Below, in pieces: positions 17,440-26,062 of a stretch of 64,000 bases of DNA. This DNA comes from Erythrobacter litoralis (GTDB taxonomy: Bacteria > Pseudomonadota > Alphaproteobacteria > Sphingomonadales > Sphingomonadaceae): assembly GCF_029760855.1 (NCBI RefSeq), contig NZ_SOSI01000006.1, positions 1 through 64,000 of the forward strand, written 5' to 3'. The first letter of the stretch is position 1, and each line of letters starts with the position of its first letter. The notes under the pieces were generated by a model. That model worked only from the letters and a program-made list of their open reading frames with translations. It did no database searches and was not told the DNA's origin. The translations under genes and the position numbers were made by a program.

Positions 17440-18932
17440 GCAGCGCTTTCAAACAAAGCCCGCACGTCTGGCAGGGAAGGCTTGAGAGAGGGCGTTCGGG
17501 GCAACTCTTCGACTTGCATCAAGGAGACCGGAACCTGATAAGGCAGCAGCTGATCTTTGAGCCAGCTGCGGAACGCCTCCTCGTCGGGTGCATCGACGCC
17601 TTCCTTGGCGATCCATGCCGCTGCGGGAACCTGCCCCAAGCGGCGATCCGGAAGCGCCACAACCGATGCTTCGCGTACCGCAGGGTGGGCCTGCATCGCT
17701 TTGATCACATCGTCGGGCATGATCTTGAACCCTCCCCGGATTATCGCTCCGTCATGCCGACCATTGATATACAGGAAGCCATCCTCATCGATTACGGCGA
17801 GATCGGTGGTGCGCACCCAGTTCTTACCGTCCCCGACATTGGGCGCGCGAAGCTCCAGCAACCCTTCCTCGCCCGCAGGCAATTCGCCTCCGGTTTCAGG
17901 ATCGACGATATGCGCCTCGACGCTCTTGTTCAGTCTTCCGACCGCACCTCTTTTGTCTTTCCAATGCGCCTTGAAATCCTGGAGCGTCCAGCCCGCTACA
18001 CCCCCTGCGAATTCAGTCGCTCCGTAGTTCTGCAGGACAGGAATGCCGTATTTCTCATAGAATGCATCGGCGAGATCGGGGTCGAGAGGCGCCGTGCCAG
18101 TGCGGTATGCGACCAGACTTGAGAAATCCTCCGGAGGAATGTCGGCATCAAGGATCATGCGCAGCGCGGAAGGCGGTGCGCCGGCCACCTTTGGCCGATG
18201 CCGCACTATTGCGTCGCGAAATCCCTCGACCGTGAAACGTTCGATCAGGCACACTTTCCGCCCGGCGAGCAGGTTGTTCATCAAACCCGTGATACCAGCA
18301 ATATGCGCCAAAGGGGCCGTGACGATCGAAACTCCGGAGCGCAGTTCGGGAGGTGCATTGGGATCGCGGCCCTTCTCGTAGGATGCGGCACCCGCAAGCG
18401 CCTTCTCAAGGTTGCGCCGCGGCAATGGAATCCGCTTGGGTTTGCCGGTTGTCCCGCTGGACAACATTTCGATTGCCACACCTGACGCCAATCGCCTTTC
18501 AGGATTGGTGGCAGTGCGGAGAACCTCGACACTCACATCCTCACCTGAAACCGAAATAATGGCGGAGCCGGCCCTCTTTGCCGCGTCTCTGATGCCCGTG
18601 CGCTTCCAGTCGCTGCCACACGCTATCAAGACGGGGGTTGCTGCGTCGAGAATGTCATCGGCCAGCTTCGCGTCGGGGGAAACAGCGTTAAGGCTGGCGA
18701 GACAGCGGCCCGAACGGAACAGGGCCAGCAACACTGCAACCAAATCAATATGGTTTCTCAGGAGCACACCGACACGAGTGTCGGGCCCGGCATCACATGC
18801 CTCAAGGGCGCGGACGACATTCCGGCTCCGGCGATCGAGCTCGGCCCAACTGAACCACTCGCCTCCGAATTCGACCGCATCCTTGGGTGGATCGATTGCC
18901 AAGACGCCATCGATTGTAGATGCCAGATCCAT
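17436..18932 (-). CDS. AMP-dependent acyl-CoA ligase
   Basis: 498 residues, ANL superfamily. MLSSGTTGKPKRIPLPRRN is the phosphate-binding loop, NYGATEFAGGVAGWT the A5 motif, RTTDLAVIDEDGFLYINGRHDGAIIRGG the hinge region, and PRTPSLKPSLPDVRALF carries the C-terminal lysine in an unusual sequence without the common TGK. The ATG at 18932 has GGGAGAG upstream; the GTG at 18950 has none. First gene of its operon with an operator 25 bases upstream. Less typical than the two other ligases, so substrate preference probably differs. Confidence 0.9.
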   Translation of the reverse strand: MDLASTIDGVLAIDPPKDAVEFGGEWFSWAELDRRSRNVVRALEACDAGPDTRVGVLLRNHIDLVAVLLALFRSGRCLASLNAVSPDAKLADDILDAATPVLIACGSDWKRTGIRDAAKRAGSAIISVSGEDVSVEVLRTATNPERRLASGVAIEMLSSGTTGKPKRIPLPRRNLEKALAGAASYEKGRDPNAPPELRSGVSIVTAPLAHIAGITGLMNNLLAGRKVCLIERFTVEGFRDAIVRHRPKVAGAPPSALRMILDADIPPEDFSSLVAYRTGTAPLDPDLADAFYEKYGIPVLQNYGATEFAGGVAGWTLQDFKAHWKDKRGAVGRLNKSVEAHIVDPETGGELPAGEEGLLELRAPNVGDGKNWVRTTDLAVIDEDGFLYINGRHDGAIIRGGFKIMPDDVIKAMQAHPAVREASVVALPDRRLGQVPAAAWIAKEGVDAPDEEAFRSWLKDQLLPYQVPVSLMQVEELPRTPSLKPSLPDVRALFESAA

Positions 18933-18956
18933 GATGCTGAACTCTCCCACGCATTA

Positions 18957-18972
18957 ATTGAGGTATATCTTT
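18957..18972. promoter_or_regulatory. Candidate operator, 16-bp palindrome (ligase operon copy)
   Basis: ATTGAGGTATATCTTT: perfect left arm and a weak right arm (3 of 6). It lies 25 bases upstream of the ligase ATG, in the gap shared with the divergent TetR gene. Confidence 0.5.
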
Positions 18973-19116
18973 AACAATCCCCATGTCGTGGGTCGAGGGC
19001 CTACAGGCTCACAAACCGCTTCTGGGATTATCGAGCATTCCTGTTGGCCTTACGGATAGCAGACCGCAGCTTTTCGGAGAGCGATTCCGGACACTGCGCC
19101 TATTCTTCCCACTCGC

Positions 19117-19139
19117 ATTACCGAATGTCATTCGGTAAT
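19117..19139. promoter_or_regulatory. Perfect 23-bp palindrome, probable TetR autoregulatory operator
   Basis: Arms ATTACCGAATG and CATTCGGTAAT around a single central T, with no mismatch. It ends nine bases before the TetR ATG, so a bound dimer would block initiation. The sequence is unrelated to the TTGAG-type sites. Confidence 0.75.
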
Positions 19140-19148
19140 TATTGTTCC

Positions 19149-19820
19149 ATGGAGAGAGCAGCTATCCTAACGCAAGCCAAGCGAAGAGTTGGACGTCCCC
19201 CGCGCCTAACCCTCGACAAGGTGGTCGACGCTGCCTGCCAAATTGGGTTGGACGAATTCGACATGACTTCGGTCGCCCGCGAACTCGGAATCGGGGTCGC
19301 GACCCTTTACGGGTATGTCGAGGGCCGTGATCACCTGGCAACGCTTGTTTCCCGCAGGCTTGCTAAGCGCAATGGCATCGAAGACCGCGGCCAGAAATGG
19401 CAAGACGCCCTGAGGGAACATGCGGATCGAACCTTTGCGGTGTACCGCGAGACGCCGCGCCTAATTCCGCAACTCATGGACGGAATGCTCGGTGGTCTTG
19501 CAGATAGCGATCACTCTAATTCCTTGCTCAGAATTCTCATCAATCGCGGGCTGTCGCCGAGCACGGCACTTTCGCTGTTTCTGGAAGCCAACCAACTGGT
19601 TATCGGCGCGGCTGTCGCAGCTGCCTATCTTGAAACACTTCGCACGAATGCAGGCGGAGCAAAGAAGCTTCGCGAAACTACCCGCAAAAAATGTGATGAG
19701 GCTGGATATTCCGCTCTGCGCTCGTCGCTCGAACAAGCGGACATAACCTCGATCGCAGCCGATTACAGGCCCGGACTTGAGAGATTGATTGCCGAAAGTT
19801 CCGGCGAGGAGCCGCGATGA
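19149..19820 (+). CDS. TetR-family transcriptional regulator
   Basis: 223 residues. The N-terminal helix-turn-helix (about 20-65) contains LTLDKVVDAACQIGLDEFDM, SVARELGIGVATLYGYVEGR and HLATLVS; the rest is the all-helical ligand and dimerisation domain. The ATG (MERAAILTQAKRRVGRPP) was chosen because similarity begins there, although no good Shine-Dalgarno is seen. The frame stays open 35 codons further upstream through the palindrome. Its stop overlaps the start of the membrane protein gene, so it is the first gene of a three-gene unit and probably represses itself and that unit. Confidence 0.9.
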   Translation: MERAAILTQAKRRVGRPPRLTLDKVVDAACQIGLDEFDMTSVARELGIGVATLYGYVEGRDHLATLVSRRLAKRNGIEDRGQKWQDALREHADRTFAVYRETPRLIPQLMDGMLGGLADSDHSNSLLRILINRGLSPSTALSLFLEANQLVIGAAVAAAYLETLRTNAGGAKKLRETTRKKCDEAGYSALRSSLEQADITSIAADYRPGLERLIAESSGEEPR

Positions 19821-20710
19821 CCTCCAATTCCCAAGAAACCTCAATATCAGTCCTTTCGAGCCGGTCGGTAATCGCGTGCTGGATCCTTCTGGCGACCTGG
19901 GCAATCAGCGCGCTTACAGTAGCAGCCGCATCCATGTCCCCCATCGCACAGGCTTTGGAACCAGTGACCGGGATAGCTCTAACGCTCTTCGCGATCACGC
20001 TGGCCGTTGCAGGGTTTGCCTGGAAAACTGCCCTGCTCATGGGCGCATCCGCTTTCACAATCGCTCTCGCACTGGAAAACCTCAGCATAGCTACGGGCGT
20101 TCCGTTCGGCTTCTTCACACACACGGACGCCTTCGGCGCGAAGATTGGTGCCGTGCCCTTCGCAGTCGCACTGGGCTATTTCATGCTCGGTCTACCCGCC
20201 TGGTTATTGACCCGGGTTATCATTGGCGAGCGCTTTTCTACTTGGGCCTCGCCCATCCTCGCCGCATTCATTCTCACCCAGTTCGATCTCACCCACGACC
20301 CGATAGGCGCGACTGTCCTTTCGCAGTGGCATTTCCGCGATCCTTCCGGCCTCAACGGCGTGCCGATATCGAATTTCCTTGGATGGCTGGTCACGAGTTT
20401 CGCAATCTTTCTAGTGTGGAGTTGGCTCAACAAAAGGGCCAGGCCCCTACCCGACTTTGCTAACCGTGGTTTCTGGCTGCTTCCTATCGCCTTCTGGGCA
20501 CTTACGGCAGCCCAATATCCATTGCTTTTCCTGACCGCACCGACGGGTACCGTCGAAACGGGCGACACGGTTATAGCCGTCGCTGACGTCTACGAAACGG
20601 CGACAATCAACGCACTGCTGGTGATGGGCTTTGTCGTCCTGCTGGCGCTGGCACGGCTTTTTTCACTCGATGCAGAAACCGAATATTTCAATAATCTCCG
20701 AGGAGCCTGA
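19817..20710 (+). CDS. CruF/DUF422-like membrane protein (carotenoid hydratase family)
   Basis: 297 residues with seven or eight hydrophobic segments. Conserved family blocks: GVPFGFFTHTDAFGAKIGAV, then PFAVALGYFMLGLPAWL, and WHFRDPSGLNGVPISNFLGW, which matches the Trp...Gly-x-Pro-x-x-Asn-Phe-x-Gly-Trp signature of the DUF422 carotenoid biosynthesis family. CruF members add water to a terminal isoprene double bond of C40/C50 carotenoids. Co-translated with the TetR gene and next to a putative oxygenase, not to crt genes. It may therefore be a hydratase or isomerase for an isoprenoid substrate of this island; inference only. Confidence 0.8.
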   Translation: MTSNSQETSISVLSSRSVIACWILLATWAISALTVAAASMSPIAQALEPVTGIALTLFAITLAVAGFAWKTALLMGASAFTIALALENLSIATGVPFGFFTHTDAFGAKIGAVPFAVALGYFMLGLPAWLLTRVIIGERFSTWASPILAAFILTQFDLTHDPIGATVLSQWHFRDPSGLNGVPISNFLGWLVTSFAIFLVWSWLNKRARPLPDFANRGFWLLPIAFWALTAAQYPLLFLTAPTGTVETGDTVIAVADVYETATINALLVMGFVVLLALARLFSLDAETEYFNNLRGA

Positions 20711-20712
20711 GC

Positions 20713-21501
20713 ATGACCACTGACATCTCGCAGGACGTGGAAGCCACGTTCAATTTCGCCGCCGATCCGAACGATGGCGGACGCCACAACAATCACGACG
20801 ACGTGCACGAGGGTCTCAAGCTGACCCCGCGCGATTTTCGCGTAACCGATGCCCGGACGGCAAATCCCGCGCCAAGCATTGGGTGCGAAGGCTTTACACT
20901 TGCCGAACACAAGCTCGAAGACCCCCAGTGGTTCGACGAGGAATGGATCGACAAAGTCTATGCGCCCTCGTGCGAGGAACTCGTCAAACGCGTGACCGGC
21001 GCGAAGGAATGCATCCAGTTCTTCCGCCCACTCAAGCGCATTGCGGATCCCGATGCCCGAGGCGAGCATATGGTCACTGCCGGGTTCGTCCATATCGATC
21101 ATCCCCGCGAAGTCGGCGAAGCAATCAGCCGCATGTTCGTCGAAAAGCATGGCAAGACCTTCAAGAAGGCCGTTCTCTACAACGTCTGGAAGACCTTCAC
21201 ACCTGCTCCGCAGGATCGGCCCCTGGCTGTTACCGACCGCCGGACGGTTCCCGAGAATGCCCACGTGGTGGGCGTGACGGTCGAGGAAGAAAGCGAAACG
21301 CCTTACGTTATCCTCGCCCCCAACGAAGACTGCGAATTCTATTATTATCCCGACATGACAGCGGATGAGTCGCTGGTTTTCACCGGTATTGATTTCGATC
21401 CGGAAAACCCGCTGGGCTGCGCACACAGCGCCTTCAGCCATCCCGACGGCGGTGTTTCGCGTTCCTCCGTTGAAGCGCGGATCGTGGCAATTTTCGAGTA
21501 G
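20713..21501 (+). CDS. CmcJ/NvfI-like non-heme iron oxygenase candidate
   Basis: 262 residues. GFVHIDHP (H127-x-D129), LYNVWKTFTPAPQDRPLAVT and AHSAFSHPDGGVSRSSVEAR (H238, R250, R256) match the CmcJ/NvfI family pattern: an HxD...H iron triad followed by basic residues that could hold 2-oxoglutarate. Family members take part in oxidation of fungal meroterpenoids and in cephamycin methoxylation. Starts two bases after the CruF-like stop with GAGGAG upstream. A soluble hydroxylase on a terpenoid-like substrate is the best guess; the family is poorly characterised in bacteria. Confidence 0.72.
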   Translation: MTTDISQDVEATFNFAADPNDGGRHNNHDDVHEGLKLTPRDFRVTDARTANPAPSIGCEGFTLAEHKLEDPQWFDEEWIDKVYAPSCEELVKRVTGAKECIQFFRPLKRIADPDARGEHMVTAGFVHIDHPREVGEAISRMFVEKHGKTFKKAVLYNVWKTFTPAPQDRPLAVTDRRTVPENAHVVGVTVEEESETPYVILAPNEDCEFYYYPDMTADESLVFTGIDFDPENPLGCAHSAFSHPDGGVSRSSVEARIVAIFE

Positions 21502-21510
21502 CTTTGCGTA

Positions 21511-21538
21511 CTCGTGGACGGAGCGCTCCGTCCACGAG
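21511..21538. repeat. Perfect 28-bp palindrome after the CmcJ-like gene
   Basis: Arms CTCGTGGACGGAGC and GCTCCGTCCACGAG meet without a spacer. As RNA it would fold as a 12-bp stem with a GCGC loop. It lies ten bases after the stop of the TetR operon, and no T-run follows. Probably a transcript-end hairpin; a protein site is possible. Confidence 0.7.
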
Positions 21539-21594
21539 GATATACTCTAGCGCCAACGAAGCTTCACCGGCTTGCCCTTTCGCGGACCTGCGCA

Positions 21595-21610
21595 ATAGAG
21601 TGACCTCAAT
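21595..21610. promoter_or_regulatory. Candidate operator, 16-bp palindrome (eight-gene operon copy)
   Basis: ATAGAGTGACCTCAAT: 5 of 6 and 6 of 6 arm matches with TGAC in the centre. It lies 50 bases upstream of the TTG start chosen for the acyl-CoA dehydrogenase at 21660. Confidence 0.6.
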
Positions 21611-21659
21611 TATCATAGCACATGGCAGAGGCGCGGGAGAGCGCCTTTCGGAGGCACGA

Positions 21660-22811
21660 TTGGACCAGGATACATTCTCGCTCTTGCTCGACACTGTCCG
21701 GCGTTTTGTCGACGAACGCCTCATTCCCAATGAGGACCGGGTCGAGGAAGAAGACGCGGTTCCTCAGGAAATCATCGCCGAAATGACGGAGATGGGACTT
21801 TTCGGCCTGACCGTGCCCGAAGAATATGGTGGCCTCGGCCTTACGATGAGCGAAGAAGCCCAAGTAATCTTCGAACTCGGACGCACCTCATTCGCCTATC
21901 GCTCCGTCATCGGAACGACGGTGGGGATCGGGAGCCAGGGGATTGTGATGGATGGCACCGAGGAGCAGAAATCCGAATGGCTGCCCCAGCTTGCTGGCGG
22001 CATGATGGCCAGTTTCGCTCTGACCGAACCCGATGCAGGCTCCGATGCAGCCTCGATCAAGACCACCGCCACAAGGGACGGCGACATTTATCGCATCAAC
22101 GGCACGAAGCGCTACATCACGAATGCACCGCGCGCAGGGATGCTTACCGTCATGGCACGCACCGACAAGAGCGAGCCGGGTGCCAAGGGAATTACCGCAT
22201 TCATCGTTCCCGCCGGTGCCAAAGGCATCAGCTTCGGCAAGGCCGACAAGAAGATGGGTCAGAAAGGCACTGTTACCAGCGACGTGATCTTCGAAGATGT
22301 CGAGGTCCCTGCCAGCAGCATCATCGGCGGCGAGCCGGGCCGCGGCTTCAAGACAGCGATGAAAGTGCTCGATCGGGGTCGCATCCACCTCTCCGCCCTT
22401 TCTTCGGGGATGTGCCACCGATTGGTGAAAGAAAGCGTGGAATATTCCGTGCAGCGCAAGCAATTCGGACAGCCGATCGCGGCGTTCCAGCTCGTTCAGG
22501 GCCTCATCGCCGACAGCCGCACAGATGCCTATGCTGCTTGGTGCATGACCCGCGATGTCGCGCGTCGGTTCGACGAAGGCGAGAAAGTCAGCCGCGACGT
22601 AGCAAGCACAAAATACTTTGCCTCCGAAGCGCTGGGCCGCTGCGCCGATCGCGCAGTGCAAGTTCACGGCGGAGCCGGCTATATGGCCGAATACAAGGTC
22701 GAACGCTTTTACCGCGATGTCCGCCTAATGCGTATTTACGAAGGCACCAGCCAGATCCAGCAGACGATTATCGCCAAAGCGTTGCTGCGCGAAGCGGGAA
22801 TGCAAATCTGA
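21660..22811 (+). CDS. Acyl-CoA dehydrogenase
   Basis: 383-residue flavoprotein oxidising an acyl-CoA to the 2-enoyl-CoA with ETF as acceptor. Motifs: GLFGLTVPEEYGGLGL, FALTEPDAGSDAASI (FAD/substrate), KRYITNAPRAG, QVHGGAGYMAEYKVERFYRD, and RIYEGTSQIQQTI, which carries the catalytic glutamate as in medium-chain dehydrogenases. The TTG at 21660 is taken as start because GGAGG stands six bases before it and similarity begins there; the frame is open upstream to 21504 through the operator. Complete homotetramer-type enzyme, unlike the paired ones further right. First of eight genes. Confidence 0.92.
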   Translation: MDQDTFSLLLDTVRRFVDERLIPNEDRVEEEDAVPQEIIAEMTEMGLFGLTVPEEYGGLGLTMSEEAQVIFELGRTSFAYRSVIGTTVGIGSQGIVMDGTEEQKSEWLPQLAGGMMASFALTEPDAGSDAASIKTTATRDGDIYRINGTKRYITNAPRAGMLTVMARTDKSEPGAKGITAFIVPAGAKGISFGKADKKMGQKGTVTSDVIFEDVEVPASSIIGGEPGRGFKTAMKVLDRGRIHLSALSSGMCHRLVKESVEYSVQRKQFGQPIAAFQLVQGLIADSRTDAYAAWCMTRDVARRFDEGEKVSRDVASTKYFASEALGRCADRAVQVHGGAGYMAEYKVERFYRDVRLMRIYEGTSQIQQTIIAKALLREAGMQI

Positions 22812-22840
22812 CAGCCGACAACGTCAAGAGGAGAACCGAA

Positions 22841-23389
22841 ATGAGCGAGCCCGAGAAAAAACCGCGCAAGAAGATGGAAATCTTCCGTTTCTCCGAAGGC
22901 GAGGAACTGACGCAGGAGATGATGCCGTACGTCGGCGTGGACGAGACCTTGATGAGAGGCTTCGCCAAGATTGCCGAAGTGGGCCTTGCGCAAAAGGACA
23001 TCGACAACACCGTTTGCCTGTTCAGGGAGCCGGGCGAAGGCGGCATGAGCCTCGTCTATGCCTGGTTCAAGAGTGGGTTCGTACTGCCGAAACACAGCCA
23101 CGATGCCGATTGCCTCTATTACGTCATCGCCGGCTCATTGAAAATGGGTACGCAGGTCCTCGGCAAGGGAGATGGCGTCTTCATCCCGGCGAATTTCGAC
23201 TACACTTACGAGGTTGGCCCTGACGGCCTTGAAGTGCTGGAATTCCGCACCGCAAACAAGTTCCACATCAAGTTCAAAGGCAACGACGAGGCGCATCTCG
23301 AGAAAATGGCCGAAGCCACCCGTAACGGTAAGGATACGTGGCCGACCGAAAAGGCTCCTTCGGAGCTGAACGCCGAGCCCGCCGAGTAA
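22841..23389 (+). CDS. Cupin-domain protein
   Basis: 182 residues with one cupin barrel (about 80-145): LPKHSHDADCLYYVIAGSLK gives two metal-binding histidines and an acidic residue in motif 1, and GDGVFIPANFDYTYEVG is motif 2 with its usual histidine replaced. A charged N-terminus (EPEKKPRKKMEIF) precedes it. The strong AAGAGGAG fixes the ATG; the open frame before it overlaps the dehydrogenase and is not coding. Could be a small isomerase, dioxygenase or binding protein. Second gene of the operon, seven bases before the hydroxyacyl-CoA dehydrogenase. Confidence 0.82.
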   Translation: MSEPEKKPRKKMEIFRFSEGEELTQEMMPYVGVDETLMRGFAKIAEVGLAQKDIDNTVCLFREPGEGGMSLVYAWFKSGFVLPKHSHDADCLYYVIAGSLKMGTQVLGKGDGVFIPANFDYTYEVGPDGLEVLEFRTANKFHIKFKGNDEAHLEKMAEATRNGKDTWPTEKAPSELNAEPAE

Positions 23390-23395
23390 ATCGCG

Positions 23396-24856
23396 ATGCA
23401 GAAGCTCGGAGTAGTCGGCGCCGGCCCAATGGGCAGCGGCATTGCGCAAATCGGGTTACAAGCTGGGATCGAGGTAATCCTCTACGATCTCGACCGCGTG
23501 GCATTGGAAAAGGCCGCAGAGAGCATATTCGGTTTTATCGCCAAGCTCGAAGACAAGGGCAAGCTAGATGCTGGGGCAACCGACAGGGCGCGACAAAACT
23601 TGACACTTGCGAACTCGACGGCCGATTTCTCCGACTGTGAAACGGTAGTCGAAGCGATCGTCGAGCGGCTTGAACCGAAGCAAAGTCTGTTCGCGGACCT
23701 GGAAAGTCACGTTTCCGAGAACTGCGTCCTAGCAACCAACACATCGTCACTTTCGGTCGCGGCTATAGCGCAAGGATGCCAGCGCAAGGACCGCGTCTGC
23801 GGCCTGCATTTTTTTAACCCCGTCCCTTTGATGAAGCTCGTCGAGGTAATTCGGGCACCAGCCACCAGCGATGAAATTGTCGCGCGTGCGACCGCACTGT
23901 CGAAGCAGATCGGAAAAACTCCTGTCACAGTGAAGGACGGGCCGGGTTTTCTCGTGAATTTGCAAGGACGCGCACTCGCGCTTGAAGGGCTCGCAATTGC
24001 GCAGGAGCAGGTCGCTGACCCTGCGGTGATCGACCGCATAATGCGCGATGGAGCAGGCTTCCGAATGGGCCCGTTCGAACTGATGGACCTGACGGGTATC
24101 GATGTGAACTACGCTGCCACAACTTTCATCTATGAAGGTTACCAGCATGATCCGCGCTTAAGGACGACAACACGACATGCCTTGATGAATGATGCAGGGC
24201 TATACGGCCGCAAGTCCGGTCAGGGATTTTTCAGTTATGGCGAAGATATGGGCTGGCCTCCCTCCCCCGAAGCTTCCGACAAACCGCCAAGGATCCGGCC
24301 CGCAATCGCGGGTGACGGCCCCGAATTCTCCGCCCTTGCAGAAGCGATGGAATGGGATTCAGGCAACGACGTCACTCTGATTGCGCCGATAGGCGAAGAT
24401 TGTGCAACCGCTTGCGCGAGGATGGGCCTGGATCCCAAGACGACGGTGGCCATCGATCTTACGGCATTCGATAACCGCCACCTGACTGTAATGGCCGCTG
24501 TCGGCGGAGAAGCTGCAAGCCAGAAGGTCGCAGATTGGCTGCGCGTCGGTGGCTACACGGTCGAAGTCATCGCAGATTCACCGGGATTCGTTCTCCAGCG
24601 CATACTCGGAATGATTGCCAATCTTGGCTGCGAATTGGCACAGATCGGCGTAGGTAGCCCCGAGGACATCGACCTCGCCATGAAGCTGGCACAGAATTAT
24701 CCGAAGGGACCGGTCGAAATTGCCGAATGGCTGGGTCCGAAGAAGACCCATGACATCATGCGCCAGTTGCAGACCATTACCGGTTCGGACCGGTATCGAC
24801 CAAGCCTCTGGCTGCGCCGCCGCGCGCAACTCGGCCTGTCGGCGTACGCGGTGTAG
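23396..24856 (+). CDS. 3-Hydroxyacyl-CoA dehydrogenase (two C-terminal domains)
   Basis: 486 residues. An N-terminal NAD-binding Rossmann domain (VVGAGPMGSGIAQIG, residues 5-19; ATNTSSLSVAAIA) and the catalytic block GLHFFNPVPLMKLVEVIRA precede a first helical domain with KDGPGFLVN and GFRMGPFELMDLTGID. A further region from about 300 ends with a second DSPGFVLQRILGMIANLGCE-like helical domain, so this is the long PaaH/FadB2-type form. Oxidises a 3-hydroxyacyl-CoA to the 3-oxo ester with NAD+. Third gene of the operon, between the cupin and CoA-transferase genes. Confidence 0.92.
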   Translation: MQKLGVVGAGPMGSGIAQIGLQAGIEVILYDLDRVALEKAAESIFGFIAKLEDKGKLDAGATDRARQNLTLANSTADFSDCETVVEAIVERLEPKQSLFADLESHVSENCVLATNTSSLSVAAIAQGCQRKDRVCGLHFFNPVPLMKLVEVIRAPATSDEIVARATALSKQIGKTPVTVKDGPGFLVNLQGRALALEGLAIAQEQVADPAVIDRIMRDGAGFRMGPFELMDLTGIDVNYAATTFIYEGYQHDPRLRTTTRHALMNDAGLYGRKSGQGFFSYGEDMGWPPSPEASDKPPRIRPAIAGDGPEFSALAEAMEWDSGNDVTLIAPIGEDCATACARMGLDPKTTVAIDLTAFDNRHLTVMAAVGGEAASQKVADWLRVGGYTVEVIADSPGFVLQRILGMIANLGCELAQIGVGSPEDIDLAMKLAQNYPKGPVEIAEWLGPKKTHDIMRQLQTITGSDRYRPSLWLRRRAQLGLSAYAV

Positions 24857-24859
24857 CTC

Positions 24860-26062
24860 ATGTACAATTTGCTCGATGGCATGACCGTGGTGGAAGGATC
24901 GGCGTTCGTAGCCGGGCCTTCCTGCGGCCTTTATCTCGCACAAATGGGTGCGAAGGTCATTCGCTTTGACCAGATCGGCGGCGGACCCGACGCGCGCCGC
25001 TGGCCATTGGGACCCAATAACGAGAGCCTGTACTGGGAAGGTCTCAACAAAGGTAAGCTCTCGATCGCGCTCGATTTTCGCCAACCGGAGGGAAGAGAGC
25101 TGGCACAGCGGCTTGCCACGGGCGGCGACGGGCTTTTCGTCACCAATTTTCCTGTCGACGGCTTCCTGTCGCACGAAGTGCTGCAAAGTCTGCGCAACGA
25201 TCAGCTCACATTGCGCGTGATGGGCTGGTCAGATGGATCGCCAGCAGTCGACTACACGGTCAATGCCGCAATCGGGCTTCCATACATGACAGGGCCCGCG
25301 GATGACGATCGTCCGGTCAATCACGTGCTTCCCGCCTGGGACCTGCTGGCAGGCGCGTATAGCGCATTTTCACTCCTGGCTGCCGAACGTGACAGGCAAT
25401 CTAGCGGACGAGGCCGCGAAATTCGCGTCTCGTTGTCGGATATCGCTGCATCAAGCCTCGCCAATCTCGGAAACCTTGCCGAAGTCATGCTTGGCGGCCA
25501 CGACCGGCCTCGCTCAGGAAACAACTTGTTCGGTGCGTTCGGACGCGACTTCGTGGCGAAGGACAAAACGCGGTTCATGATCGTCGCGATAACTCCACGG
25601 CAATGGAGCGGGTTGCTGACCAGCATCGGAATCGCTCCTGAAGTTCAGGCTCTCGGAGAAGAGTTGGGCGTCGATTTCGCACGAGATGAGGGAGCGCGCT
25701 ACACTTATCGCGACCGCCTCGATCCGCTGTTCGAGGTAGGTTTCGCGAGGTTCGATGCGTCGGCACTCGAGGCGAAATTCGCCGACACGGGGGTTACGTG
25801 GTCGAAGTATCACACGCTCCAGGAATCCATCTCGGCCGAACCGCGCCTGTTTGCAGATAATCCCATTTTCACCCCGATCGCGCACCCGGGGGGCTCGAAT
25901 TATCCCGCACCGGGTTCCGCCGCCCGGATCCCTTCAGAAAAGCGAGCCGCACCTGTCGCGGCGCCCGTTATTGGGCGCGACACTGAGGAAGTGCTAGCCG
26001 ACTTCCTCGGCCTCTCCGATGGCGAGGTTGGCAGGCTACATGATGCAGGAATTGTCGGATGA
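24860..26062 (+). CDS. CaiB/BaiF-type CoA-transferase (class III)
   Basis: 400 residues. N-terminal block GMTVVEGSAFVAGPSCGLYL and GAKVIRFDQIGGGPDARRWP; the catalytic aspartate candidate is in SPAVDYTVNAAIGLPYMTG. Three bases separate it from the dehydrogenase upstream, and its end overlaps the next gene (ATGA). Because the next two genes resemble mesaconyl-C4-CoA hydratase and methylsuccinyl-CoA dehydrogenase, it may shift CoA between carboxyls of a dicarboxylic intermediate, as the mesaconyl-CoA C1-C4 transferase of this same family does. That role is inferred from neighbours. Confidence 0.9.
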   Translation: MYNLLDGMTVVEGSAFVAGPSCGLYLAQMGAKVIRFDQIGGGPDARRWPLGPNNESLYWEGLNKGKLSIALDFRQPEGRELAQRLATGGDGLFVTNFPVDGFLSHEVLQSLRNDQLTLRVMGWSDGSPAVDYTVNAAIGLPYMTGPADDDRPVNHVLPAWDLLAGAYSAFSLLAAERDRQSSGRGREIRVSLSDIAASSLANLGNLAEVMLGGHDRPRSGNNLFGAFGRDFVAKDKTRFMIVAITPRQWSGLLTSIGIAPEVQALGEELGVDFARDEGARYTYRDRLDPLFEVGFARFDASALEAKFADTGVTWSKYHTLQESISAEPRLFADNPIFTPIAHPGGSNYPAPGSAARIPSEKRAAPVAAPVIGRDTEEVLADFLGLSDGEVGRLHDAGIVG

